A DNA stretch of 13,737 bases. It comes from Clostridiales bacterium (GTDB taxonomy: Bacteria > Bacillota > Clostridia > Oscillospirales > Ruminococcaceae). Below the pieces are notes generated by a model. That model searched no databases. It saw only the letters and a list, made by a program, of their open reading frames with translations, and was not told where the DNA came from. Positions 1 through 5,867 of the stretch are shown piece after piece; the first letter of the stretch is position 1, and each line of letters begins with the position of its first letter. The stretch covers positions 1 through 13,737 of the forward strand of contig JAAZLM010000077.1 in the NCBI GenBank assembly GCA_012799315.1, given 5' to 3'. The position numbers and the translations under genes were made by a program.

Positions 1-1452
1 GATGCGGCATCGGCGCATCTTGCCCATCTGTCACCTATCCAAGTGAAGAAGTGGAGTGGCTCATGTGCTAGATCCGTATATGCAATTAAGGCGGTCAATG
101 CACCGAATGCAAGGTTGCCATTAACAACCATCCATGCACCTAGACAATAGATGATGATATTAATTAATCTGCTGATATTCCAAATCATCGGGATCACATT
201 GGCAGTATTGTTGTTGATTTGATAATCCATCCCGTATAGTTCAGTATTCTTATCGCAGAATCGTTTAATCTCCTTATCCTCTTTAGCGAATGCCTTTACA
301 ACTCTTTGCCCATTCATAGCATCGGATAGAATCCCGTTACTAGCACGTAACATCCTATCATATCTATGATAGAGCTTGCGCTGTCCTTTGAAAAATCGGC
401 TTATAATTATACGCAACATAACAAGTGTTAATATTATCCCGAGGGATAGAACGGGGCTTAAGTAAAACATTACAACGACAATACCTAACAACTTGACAAT
501 ATTCATCAGTCCATAGGGGATAATGTCTGTGAAGAACCAGAACACATTTTGGCTATCCCTATCCACCCTAGTCATTAATGTGCCCGTTTGCTTAGATGTA
601 AAGAACGATAGCGATAGTCTTTGCATTGATGAAAATATCTTGCACCTTAGCGAATGCATTACTTTCGGTGTTATCGTTGACATAATAACGCCTGATACGA
701 TGTGCAAGATCATCCCCGCAAGGCTAACCGATGCCATTATAATGACTATCATCGCTATTTTACCGTAAAATCTGCCGCCTTCGGTCAATACATCATCGTA
801 CAACAATTTAGTGCCGAAATAGGGGGATATAATGGCGAATGTGCCGCTGAGCAATATGCTAACTACCATACCGAATAAAGCGAATTTGAATTCGCTAAAC
901 ATACCTAACAGCCTAAAAAATACGGATCTTCTATCTACGCATTTTGGGCATTGGGGGCGGTTGGGATCGGGATAAGGGTCACCGCAGGTATCGCAGTGGA
1001 TCTTAATATCCTCAAGCAGCGAATCGTCGATTTCTTCGCCTTTTTTAGTTAGTATTACCCGCGCACAAAACTTTTCGAATTTATCAGCATAGCCAACGGA
1101 CAGACGTGCGATTGGGTATTCCTCCCCCCGACACATCCTTAATCATCATACGGGCGGTATACTGCCCTCTATCAAGATAGATTTTATCAATTGTTGCAAG
1201 ATCGACACTACTGTAATCTTCAAATTTGAATCTTGGTAAGATCGGTTTCCTCGTTCTCCGATTGTGTTTCTCATAAACTTCGTATCCGCTGATTATATGT
1301 AGAGTCCCGCTATCGAAAGTTATATATGTATCATAATAGCGGCCTTCACCATCTAGATCCGCCCTAACACAATAGAGCAACTCATCAGCGATGACGCCAC
1401 GTTTTACCAGTTCATCTATGACACCGCTGGGCAAAATATCAAAGTACTTCAA
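1..1452 (-). CDS. ABC exporter with N-terminal extension and zinc ribbon; apparent frameshift; 3' end outside window
   Basis: This is the first two thirds of a fused permease-ATPase ABC exporter; the gene runs off the left edge before any nucleotide-binding motif appears. The chosen start is TTG at 1452, with AAGGGAG eight bases upstream. The first ~110 residues are a soluble domain (DILPSG, YCVRADLDGEGRYYDTY, IISGYE). After the frame change at 1124-1129 comes a zinc ribbon (CDTC, then CPKC, around 940-1000), followed by an exporter membrane domain with several hydrophobic helices and typical coupling-region text (SFFTSKQTGTLMTRVDRD, VKAFAKEDKEIKRF). The downstream frame is open from 1126 to base 1. 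From memory, exporters with this extension and zinc ribbon occur beside DUF1854 genes in Clostridia and have been linked to cyanophycin metabolism; neither partner is in view. The substrate is unknown. Expression is probably set by the upstream attenuator. The class is confident; the substrate is not. Confidence 0.85.
1124..1129 (-). other. Frameshift point in a run of six G
   Basis: On the coding strand the codons read GTG TCG GGG GGA GGA and reach a stop at 1084. Removing one G gives GTG TCG GGG GAG GAA TAC CCA (VSGEEYP). That joins the N-terminal domain to RLSVGYADKFEKF and the rest of the exporter without a gap. The event is therefore one extra G in a homopolymer: a true mutation, slipped-strand phase variation, a base-call error or, less likely, programmed +1 frameshifting. 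Confidence 0.8.
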
Positions 1453-1499
1453 TCTTTTTACTCCCTTGTTGAAAATTCTAAACAATGTTAATAGGCGAC

Positions 1500-1538
1500 A
1501 AAAAGCACCTCTTCTTTTAATAAATAGTCAGAGGTGCT
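1500..1538 (-). terminator. Intrinsic terminator (attenuator) in the exporter leader
   Basis: On the minus strand a perfect 9-bp stem, AGCACCTCT (1538-1530) and AGAGGTGCT (1512-1504), encloses a 17-base loop. It is followed by five T (1504-1500, the first shared with the stem). It lies 48 bases before the exporter start and after the short leader frame, so it can only act on a transcript that would otherwise enter the exporter gene. That position marks it as an attenuator, not an end-of-operon terminator. Confidence 0.85.
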
Positions 1539-1600
1539 GTGTAATCTCGAGTAAGATAATAACATAATTATCCTAAGATGTGGACAAAGCAACTCCTCTG
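1529..1600 (-). promoter_or_regulatory. Predicted antiterminator competing with the attenuator stem
   Basis: CAGAGG (1600-1595) and TGCT (1591-1588), inside the leader reading frame, are exactly complementary to CCTCTG (1534-1529) and AGCA (1538-1535), the 5' arm of the terminator. This makes a 10-bp helix with a three-base bulge that excludes the terminator. A separate perfect 6-bp hairpin (GATAAT/ATTATC, 1572-1555) fits inside the enclosed loop. Free leader RNA would favour read-through. A ribosome moving over codons 7-12 would block the antiterminator and favour termination. The pairing is read directly; the regulatory logic is inferred. Confidence 0.65.
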
Positions 1601-1623
1601 CAAAATACCTTATTTCTTGTCAA
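1573..1623 (-). CDS. 16-residue leader peptide of the exporter attenuator
   Basis: A TTG-started frame of 16 codons encodes MTRNKVFCRGVALSTS and stops at TAG. It sits seven bases after AAAGGAGGT (1639-1631), which is as good a ribosome site as any in the window, and this is the main reason to think it is translated. It lies between a consensus promoter and the attenuator, and its codons 7-12 carry the antiterminator strand. The peptide has no membrane segment or recognised domain, so its likely role is to report ribosome movement, not to act as a product. The closest known arrangement is the BmrB leader of the Bacillus multidrug exporter BmrCD; no sequence similarity to it is claimed. Confidence 0.7.
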   Translation of the reverse strand: MTRNKVFCRGVALSTS

Positions 1624-1651
1624 TTTGCCCACCTCCTTTAGCATTTAATTT

Positions 1652-1680
1652 AGTATAACCTCAAATATTACATATGTCAA
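1652..1680 (-). promoter_or_regulatory. Sigma-A promoter of the leader and exporter
   Basis: The -35 box TTGACA (1680-1675) is a perfect consensus match. The -10 box TATACT (1657-1652) matches at five of six positions, and the spacer is exactly 17 bases. Transcription should begin near 1645, only a few bases before the leader ribosome site. Confidence 0.85.
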
Positions 1681-1752
1681 CCCTAAAGTTAACATCAGGC
1701 AAGATTATTTTATTAACACTTCACAATTCTTTAGTTTGAAGATACAAATATT

Positions 1753-1795
1753 ATAAAACAAGAGTTCCGCCCACTTAGCAGAACTCTTGTTTTAT
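1753..1795 (-). terminator. Strong intrinsic terminator after the Asn/Gln-rich gene
   Basis: A perfect inverted repeat, with arms 1753-1767 and 1781-1795, has the core ACAAGAGTTC/GAACTCTTGT and a 13-base loop. A/T runs on both sides mean it could stop transcription in either direction. It lies 37 bases beyond the stop of the Asn/Gln-rich gene on the minus strand. No plus-strand gene approaches it, so its main role is to insulate the exporter promoter at 1652-1680. Confidence 0.85.
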
Positions 1796-1831
1796 GTCAC
1801 CGTTGACAATTATACTGTTATTGCAACACTA

Positions 1832-1999
1832 TTAGTTGCAGCCTTGATTACCCTTGTTACCAGTTGGGTTATTGCGTTTGTTGCGATTATTTTGTTGATT
1901 TTGCTTGTTCTGATTATTTTGTTGGTTTTGATTATTCTGATTGTTTTGTTGTTTTTGTTGGTTTTGTTGGTTTTGGTTGTTTCTATTCCTCTTGTCCAT
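1832..1999 (-). CDS. 55-residue Asn/Gln-rich small protein
   Basis: A 55-codon frame begins at ATG 1999, seven bases after AAGGAGG (2013-2007), and ends at TAA. Its product has 22 Asn and 16 Gln (69%), nine Lys/Arg, one Asp, and almost no hydrophobic residues. It opens MDKRNRNNQ and ends GNQGCN, with a single Cys at residue 54. Residues 7-38 are almost all N, Q and K. The spacing, start, stop and following terminator all fit this frame; longer open frames on the same bases are by-products of the CAA/AAC repeats. No family is recognised. Small Gln/Asn-rich proteins include the gamma-type spore proteins (SspE) of Bacillus, but no SspE repeat is seen, and aggregation or RNA binding are equally open. 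That it is a gene is fairly sure; its function is unknown. Confidence 0.7.
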   Translation of the reverse strand: MDKRNRNNQNQQNQQKQQNNQNNQNQQNNQNKQNQQNNRNKRNNPTGNKGNQGCN

Positions 2000-2022
2000 G
2001 CTATCACCTCCTTAGTGATAGC
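2000..2022 (-). promoter_or_regulatory. Hairpin presenting the Shine-Dalgarno of the Asn/Gln-rich gene
   Basis: A perfect 8-bp inverted repeat, GCTATCAC (2022-2015) and GTGATAGC (2007-2000), encloses the seven-base loop TAAGGAG and ends one base before the ATG. Most of the ribosome site AAGGAGG is in the loop, and its last G is in the stem. In the folded RNA the start region would be partly hidden, so translation could depend on temperature, a protein or another RNA. The pairing is certain; a regulatory role is inferred. Confidence 0.55.
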
Positions 2023-2103
2023 TTTTGCATGATAACCTTATTTATACATATCTTGATATAAATTAATGGTAGATAACAGTATGTAGAAGTTAGTTATATT
2101 GGC

Positions 2104-2742
2104 TTATACCTGCCTTTTTGATATAACGGGAACGGATCCAATTATAAATGCAACTGCTGCCGTAATTAGAATTTCAGGTATCATGTAGGTTGCGTTATAA
2201 AATAAAGAGTAGAATGCGGCAAGACCGGTTCCGGAAAGATTGTTCAACACCGTTTCACCGAATCCTTTAATAGTGTCTTGGCTGAAGAACCACTCTGCAT
2301 ACGATCCAAAGAAGATATATCCCGAAATAAAGTGCGCTACAAATCTAAGTGATAGTGCAACTATCGATCCTAGACAAAGGGATACGCTCCCTTTTTTGAA
2401 TTTTTTTGCGAATATCCCGCCGAATCCTAGAACGGTATATGCTATGATGTAATCGATCAGGATTATTAGTATAGCCTTAAAAAGCGTATATCCTTCATCG
2501 GGCATGAAAAAAGCCTTCACGGTTGAGAATCCAGTAACCATATTGAGTAGACCGAAAACGAATCCGGAAAAAAGCCCCCATTTTGTGCCGTAACGATATG
2601 CAATTAGAACGATCGGCAACATACTAACGACTGTAACACTCCCACCGAACGGCAGTGCGAACAGCCGAATCATAGATAGAACTGTACCAATAGCGAGCAT
2701 TACCCCTGTTTCAACTAGGCGACGTGTTTTTACATTTTGCAT
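2104..2742 (-). CDS. thiT: Thiamine ECF transporter substrate-binding protein ThiT
   Basis: ThiT is the membrane S component that binds thiamine and works with a shared ECF energizing module (EcfA, EcfA', EcfT), which is not in this window. The 212-residue product has about six hydrophobic helices. The family text is clear: RLVETGVMLAIGTVLSMI near the N-terminus, the basic loop AYRYGTKWG, FVAHFISGYIFFGSYAEW, and YNATYMIPE. The last two carry aromatic and Asn residues that line the thiamine pocket in this family. AAGGAG stands eight bases before the ATG. The gene follows a TPP riboswitch and terminator, which independently supports a thiamine role: high thiamine pyrophosphate should switch it off. 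The length is slightly above the usual ~190 residues. No terminator was found between its stop and the next gene. Confidence 0.95.
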   Translation of the reverse strand: MQNVKTRRLVETGVMLAIGTVLSMIRLFALPFGGSVTVVSMLPIVLIAYRYGTKWGLFSGFVFGLLNMVTGFSTVKAFFMPDEGYTLFKAILIILIDYIIAYTVLGFGGIFAKKFKKGSVSLCLGSIVALSLRFVAHFISGYIFFGSYAEWFFSQDTIKGFGETVLNNLSGTGLAAFYSLFYNATYMIPEILITAAVAFIIGSVPVISKRQV

Positions 2743-2810
2743 TTTTATTCTCCTTATTATTTTGTCGGCGTTTATAGTGACTATCTTTCTGATATATTGA
2801 TATAGATAGC

Positions 2811-2838
2811 AAAAAAACGCCGCTTATACCAAGCGGCG
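2811..2838 (-). terminator. Riboswitch expression-platform terminator
   Basis: The stem CGCCGCTT (2838-2831) and AAGCGGCG (2825-2818) is a perfect 8-bp GC-rich pair with a five-base loop, followed by seven T (2817-2811). It lies between the TPP aptamer and thiT, where it can end transcription when ligand is bound. Confidence 0.9.
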
Positions 2839-2850
2839 TGAAAATGCATC

Positions 2851-2945
2851 AGCATTATTCCCTACGCTGGCATTATCCAGATCAGGTTCAGGGTCGGAAT
2901 CTCACTTAATTCCCTCTCAGCCTGAAAAATCAAGCTCCCCATTAA
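2851..2945 (-). promoter_or_regulatory. TPP riboswitch (THI element)
   Basis: The conserved blocks appear in order on the minus strand: GGGGAGC (2940-2934), CTGAGAGGGA (2920-2911), GACCCTGAACCTGAT (2895-2881), and CTGGATAATGCCAGCGTAGGGA (2880-2859). These form the two ligand-binding helical arms for the pyrimidine and pyrophosphate ends of thiamine pyrophosphate. The closing P1 helix was not resolved by eye. Downstream are a small AATGC/GCATT hairpin (2842-2855) and the terminator. CCAGCG (2870-2865) could pair, with one bulged base, to the terminator arm CGCTTGG (2835-2829), a possible antiterminator. Confidence 0.95.
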
Positions 2946-2958
2946 ATTGTATGAATAC

Positions 2959-2987
2959 ATTATACCATAACTATCGCCATTAAGCAA
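2959..2987 (-). promoter_or_regulatory. Promoter of the thiT riboswitch transcript
   Basis: The -10 box TATAAT (2964-2959) is a perfect match. It sits 17 bases after TTGCTT (2987-2982), a four-of-six match to the -35 consensus. The predicted transcript starts near 2952, just before the aptamer. Confidence 0.8.
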
Positions 2988-3007
2988 GCAAAATTTGTGC
3001 TATAATA

Positions 3008-4327
3008 TTATTCTTCGACAAAATCAGATAATTCGATTAACTCCTTGCTCTTATCATCGGGCAAAGTTGAAACAGATTTTAATCGTCTTTGGATTTGTCT
3101 TGTCCTTACACCGACTAGTTTATCAAGCTCTTTATTAGCTTGATCGATTCGTTGCTGTGTTGCTACAATGACATCGCCGAATTTGTCAAATTCGGTTTTA
3201 ACAGCACCGAGAACCTCCCACACTTCACTAGAACGTTTTTGAATTGCGAGCGTTTTAAAGCCCATTTGCAAGCTATTGAGCAGTGCCGCCATAGTCGTCG
3301 GGCCGGCGATGCTAATTTTGTAGTTGTTTTGCAATGTTTCTACTAGTCCCATGCGGACAACTTCTGAATACAATCCTTCAAAAGGAAGGAACATTATAGC
3401 AAAATCCGTTGTGTTGGGCGGATCGATATATTTACTGCTAATGTCTTTAGCAAACTGCTTTATCCTTGTGTCAAGCTCTTTTTTACGCATTTCGATAATA
3501 GCATTATCACCATCTTCATATGCATCGATTAGATTTGCATAGCAATCGGCTGGGAATTTCGCATCTATTGGCAGATAGATACTTTTGCCGTCATCCGCTG
3601 GTAATATTACCGCATATTCTACGAAGCTCTGCGCTCCCTTTTTAGTTGCGACATTCTGCTCATATTGCTCCGGCGCTAGAATTTGCTCAAGTATCGCACC
3701 AAGCTGAATTTCACCTAGAACTCCCCTTGTTTTTACATTGGAAAGCACCTTCTTAAGATCACCAACTCCCGACGCGAGATTCTGCATTTCGCCAAGTCCC
3801 TTATGTACTTGCTCAAGTCTTTCACTAACATTAGCAAAGGATTGATTGAGCTTTTCATCAAGAGTTTTCTGCAATTTCTCATCGACGGTAATTCGCATTT
3901 GCTCAAGCTTTGCATTATTATCCTCCTGTATTGAGGATAGGCTGCGCTGCATCGTTGTTCTGATGTTTTCAAGCTTCTGCTCACTTTGAACGGAGAAATC
4001 ACCAATCCTTTTGTCGAGCTTACCCATCATGTCGCTGACAGTTGTTTGCAGTGTTTGCTGCTGAACCTGTTGCGAATCTGCAGCACTTTTTTGCGTGGCT
4101 ATCATCATTTCTCCAAGACTTTTTACAGAACTTTGGACTGTTTCGCCGATTTCTCTTCTTGAATCCCTCTCACTTTGTTGAATGTCACGGCGCATTTGAT
4201 CAAGCTGTCTTGATAGCTCGGATATTGCATTCTGCTCTGAATCATCCTTATTTTTTATCAGTAATATCAGTAAAATAATAGCGACGATGAATGTCGCTAT
4301 TGCGAATATGACACTTATTACTTCCAT
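3008..4327 (-). CDS. rmuC: RmuC-family DNA recombination protein
   Basis: RmuC proteins limit recombination at inverted repeats and carry a nuclease-like fold; their molecular reaction is still poorly defined. The 439-residue product starts with one membrane helix (about residues 5-25), then a long Gln/Glu/Lys-rich coiled coil (about 28-195), then the RmuC domain. The latter shows the family blocks VKTRGVLGEIQLGAILEQIL, YLPIDAKFPADCY, DFAIMFLPFEGLYSEV and ISIAGPTTMAALLNSLQMGF. Length and layout are normal. The ribosome site AAGGAG overlaps the stop codon of the preceding 27-residue gene, so the two are probably translationally coupled in a deoD-peptide-rmuC operon. No terminator is seen before the thiT promoter. 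Confidence 0.93.
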   Translation of the reverse strand: MEVISVIFAIATFIVAIILLILLIKNKDDSEQNAISELSRQLDQMRRDIQQSERDSRREIGETVQSSVKSLGEMMIATQKSAADSQQVQQQTLQTTVSDMMGKLDKRIGDFSVQSEQKLENIRTTMQRSLSSIQEDNNAKLEQMRITVDEKLQKTLDEKLNQSFANVSERLEQVHKGLGEMQNLASGVGDLKKVLSNVKTRGVLGEIQLGAILEQILAPEQYEQNVATKKGAQSFVEYAVILPADDGKSIYLPIDAKFPADCYANLIDAYEDGDNAIIEMRKKELDTRIKQFAKDISSKYIDPPNTTDFAIMFLPFEGLYSEVVRMGLVETLQNNYKISIAGPTTMAALLNSLQMGFKTLAIQKRSSEVWEVLGAVKTEFDKFGDVIVATQQRIDQANKELDKLVGVRTRQIQRRLKSVSTLPDDKSKELIELSDFVEE

Positions 4328-4337
4328 CTAATTCTCC

Positions 4338-4421
4338 TTACTTCTTGATTATTAAAGCAGCTAGAATTGCTACGATAGCCACTATAACAACTGCTACAAC
4401 TATGGCTGCACCCATTAACAT
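4338..4421 (-). CDS. 27-residue hydrophobic membrane peptide
   Basis: A 27-codon frame begins at ATG 4421, seven bases after GAGGGGG (4435-4429), and ends at TAA. The product starts MLMGAAIVV, is then almost entirely Ala, Val, Ile and Leu, and ends in IIKK. It is one membrane-spanning helix with a positively charged tail. It lies 32 bases after deoD and 10 bases before rmuC, and its TAA is part of the rmuC ribosome site. A longer frame upstream in the same phase runs through deoD and has no ribosome site, so it is not the gene. No family is recognised. It could be a small membrane regulator, a type I-like toxin peptide or a coupling cistron for rmuC. Existence is likely; function is unknown. 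Confidence 0.6.
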   Translation of the reverse strand: MLMGAAIVVAVVIVAIVAILAALIIKK

Positions 4422-4453
4422 ATAAAATCCCCCTCTATATATTCGGTGGGCTC

Positions 4454-5158
4454 CTATCCCATCTCTATTGCTATTTCCATCATCTGGGTGAAAGTTTTCT
4501 CCCTGTCTTCGGGGGTTGTCGCTAGTCCACGCATCGGACAATCCGATATTGTGAGTATGCATAGGGCATTCTTGCCCGCACGTGCTGCATTCATATAAAG
4601 GGCGGCAGCCTCCATTTCAACAGCTAGCACACCCATCTTCCTCCAATCGGCAAGGCTATTAGCATCATCGTAAAAAAGATCACTGGATAGTACATTGCCT
4701 ACCCTAACGGGAATCTCCTTTTTGTTTGCTATTTCGACCGCTTGTGAAAGTAAGTTATAGCTAGCAATTGGTGCATATGTTCCCGGCAGATTATACTGGG
4801 ATGCATAGCTTGAATTCGTACAAGCACCTTGACCGATGATTATATCACGCAAATTAATATCGTCAATAATGGCACCTGCAGATCCTATCCGAATAATATT
4901 ATCTACATCATAGAAATTATAGAGTTCATAGGAATATATACCGATTGACGGCATGCCCATTCCACTCCCCTGAACGGAAATCTTCTTCCCCTTATATTCC
5001 CCTGTGAAGCCTAGCATATTGCGGATATTGTTATAGCATTCGACATTATCAAGGTAATTTTCAGCTATGAACTTGGCACGCAGGGGATCGCCCGGCATCA
5101 GGACAGTTTTAGCAATTTCGCCATTCCTAGCCGCATTATGTGTGGTCGGTATATTCAT
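4454..5158 (-). CDS. deoD: Purine nucleoside phosphorylase, DeoD type
   Basis: This cytosolic enzyme splits purine (deoxy)nucleosides with phosphate to give the free base and (deoxy)ribose-1-phosphate, in purine salvage. The 234-residue product has all key family blocks: His7 (TTHN), the phosphate-binding GDPLRAK with Arg27, NNIRNMLGFTG, RIGSAGAI, the ribose-binding EMEAAALY (about 181-188) and the catalytic Asp206 in ISDCP. These define the hexameric, high-molecular-mass class. The ATG at 5158 follows AGGAGGAG and lies about 40 bases after a consensus -10 box. It is the first gene of an apparent deoD-peptide-rmuC operon. No other nucleoside gene is adjacent, so its inducer cannot be guessed from context. 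Confidence 0.96.
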   Translation of the reverse strand: MNIPTTHNAARNGEIAKTVLMPGDPLRAKFIAENYLDNVECYNNIRNMLGFTGEYKGKKISVQGSGMGMPSIGIYSYELYNFYDVDNIIRIGSAGAIIDDINLRDIIIGQGACTNSSYASQYNLPGTYAPIASYNLLSQAVEIANKKEIPVRVGNVLSSDLFYDDANSLADWRKMGVLAVEMEAAALYMNAARAGKNALCILTISDCPMRGLATTPEDREKTFTQMMEIAIEMG

Positions 5159-5198
5159 TGAACGCTCCTCCTGTTCGATCTTACAGTATTTGCTTATT

Positions 5199-5227
5199 AT
5201 TATACAACAAAAAGCATGGAATGTCCA
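5199..5227 (-). promoter_or_regulatory. Promoter of deoD, with a palindrome over the -35 box
   Basis: TATAAT (5204-5199) is a perfect -10 box, 17 bases after TGGACA (5227-5222), which matches the -35 consensus at five of six positions. The palindrome GTCCA-T-TGGAC (5223-5233) covers most of the -35 box and could be an operator. Transcription should start near 5192. Confidence 0.8.
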
Positions 5228-5336
5228 TTGGACTTCTTCAAATAGAATAAAAATCTCATTAAGCCTATATGCTTTTAAGCAAGTCCTTATTAGGCTTTTG
5301 TAATACTGAACATAGTATCATGCGCCTGTATAAGAT

Positions 5337-5364
5337 AAAAAAACAAGGGACGAATACCCGTCCC
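5337..5364 (-). terminator. Terminator after the rubrerythrin gene
   Basis: GGGACG (5364-5359) pairs with CGTCCC (5352-5347) across a six-base loop, followed by TTG and seven T (5343-5337). It lies 33 bases past the rubrerythrin stop and closes the ABC-nfnAB-rubrerythrin unit. Confidence 0.8.
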
Positions 5365-5396
5365 CCGTTCTAATAATGGAAATTACTATTTATCGA

Positions 5397-5867
5397 TTAA
5401 TAGTTAATCTTCCTAATCTCGAAATAAGCTTTTGGATGTACGCATACTGGGCACATATCCGGTGCTTCAGTTCCTACATGAATATGACCGCAGTTTGAGC
5501 AGATCCATGATTGTTCAGTTTCACGTTTGAATACCTTATCTTTCTTGATATTATCAAGAAGTGCTAGATATCTTTCTTCGTGCTCTTTTTCAATGTCAGC
5601 TACCTTTGAAAAAAGAGTTGCAATCTTTGTAAATCCTTCTTCCTCTGCAACTTTAGCAAAATCAGCGTACATCTCTGTCCACTCATAATTCTCGCCTGCT
5701 GCAGCATCAACAAGGTTGGATATTGTGTCTTTAATCTCGCCACCTTGAAGTAGCTTAAACCAAATTTTAGCGTGCTCTTTCTCGTTGCGTGCCGTTTCTT
5801 CAAAGAAATTCGCTATTTGAACATAACCATCTTTTTTAGCCTTTGTTTTTATTTTGGATATATTCAT
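5397..5867 (-). CDS. rbr: Rubrerythrin lacking its first iron-binding helix
   Basis: Rubrerythrin reduces hydrogen peroxide in anaerobes with a diiron site and a rubredoxin centre. From ATG 5867 the product is about 156 residues. It matches the family from [21 protein letters not shown] onward, with NEKEHAK, YEWTEMY and IEKEHEERY supplying most diiron ligands. A C-terminal rubredoxin has CSNCG and [12 protein letters not shown]. Normal family members begin about 25-30 residues earlier with a helix resembling ..AFAGESQARNKY, which carries the first Glu ligand. That helix is absent, and the first codons instead overlap the end of nfnB by 32 bases in another frame. An upstream in-frame ATG at 5906 adds only unrelated residues. 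No good ribosome site precedes either start. This suggests a deletion that joined nfnB to the middle of rbr, leaving a possibly inactive or coupled remnant. The family is certain; function is doubtful. Confidence 0.85.
   Translation of the reverse strand: MNISKIKTKAKKDGYVQIANFFEETARNEKEHAKIWFKLLQGGEIKDTISNLVDAAAGENYEWTEMYADFAKVAEEEGFTKIATLFSKVADIEKEHEERYLALLDNIKKDKVFKRETEQSWICSNCGHIHVGTEAPDMCPVCVHPKAYFEIRKINY

Noticed and set aside
1787..2061. Long open frames on the plus strand and a 65-residue minus-strand frame over the Asn/Gln-rich gene, some looking like hydrophobic membrane proteins
   Set aside because: They arise from reading CAA/AAC repeats in the wrong phase or strand (giving Leu/Val/Ile or Thr/Lys runs). 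None has a ribosome site, while the 1832-1999 frame has a perfect one.
4338..4562. A 74-residue frame overlapping the end of deoD
   Set aside because: Its first 47 residues lie within or just after deoD with no ribosome site; only the last 27 residues, behind GAGGGGG, look like a gene.
5261..5297. Inverted repeat AAGCCTA/TAGGCTT with an inner TGCTT/AAGCA element between the rubrerythrin terminator and the deoD promoter, suggestive of a small RNA or a second terminator
   Set aside because: The outer stem is only 7 bp with a long loop, no promoter was found for a small RNA, and the T-run is separated from the stem.
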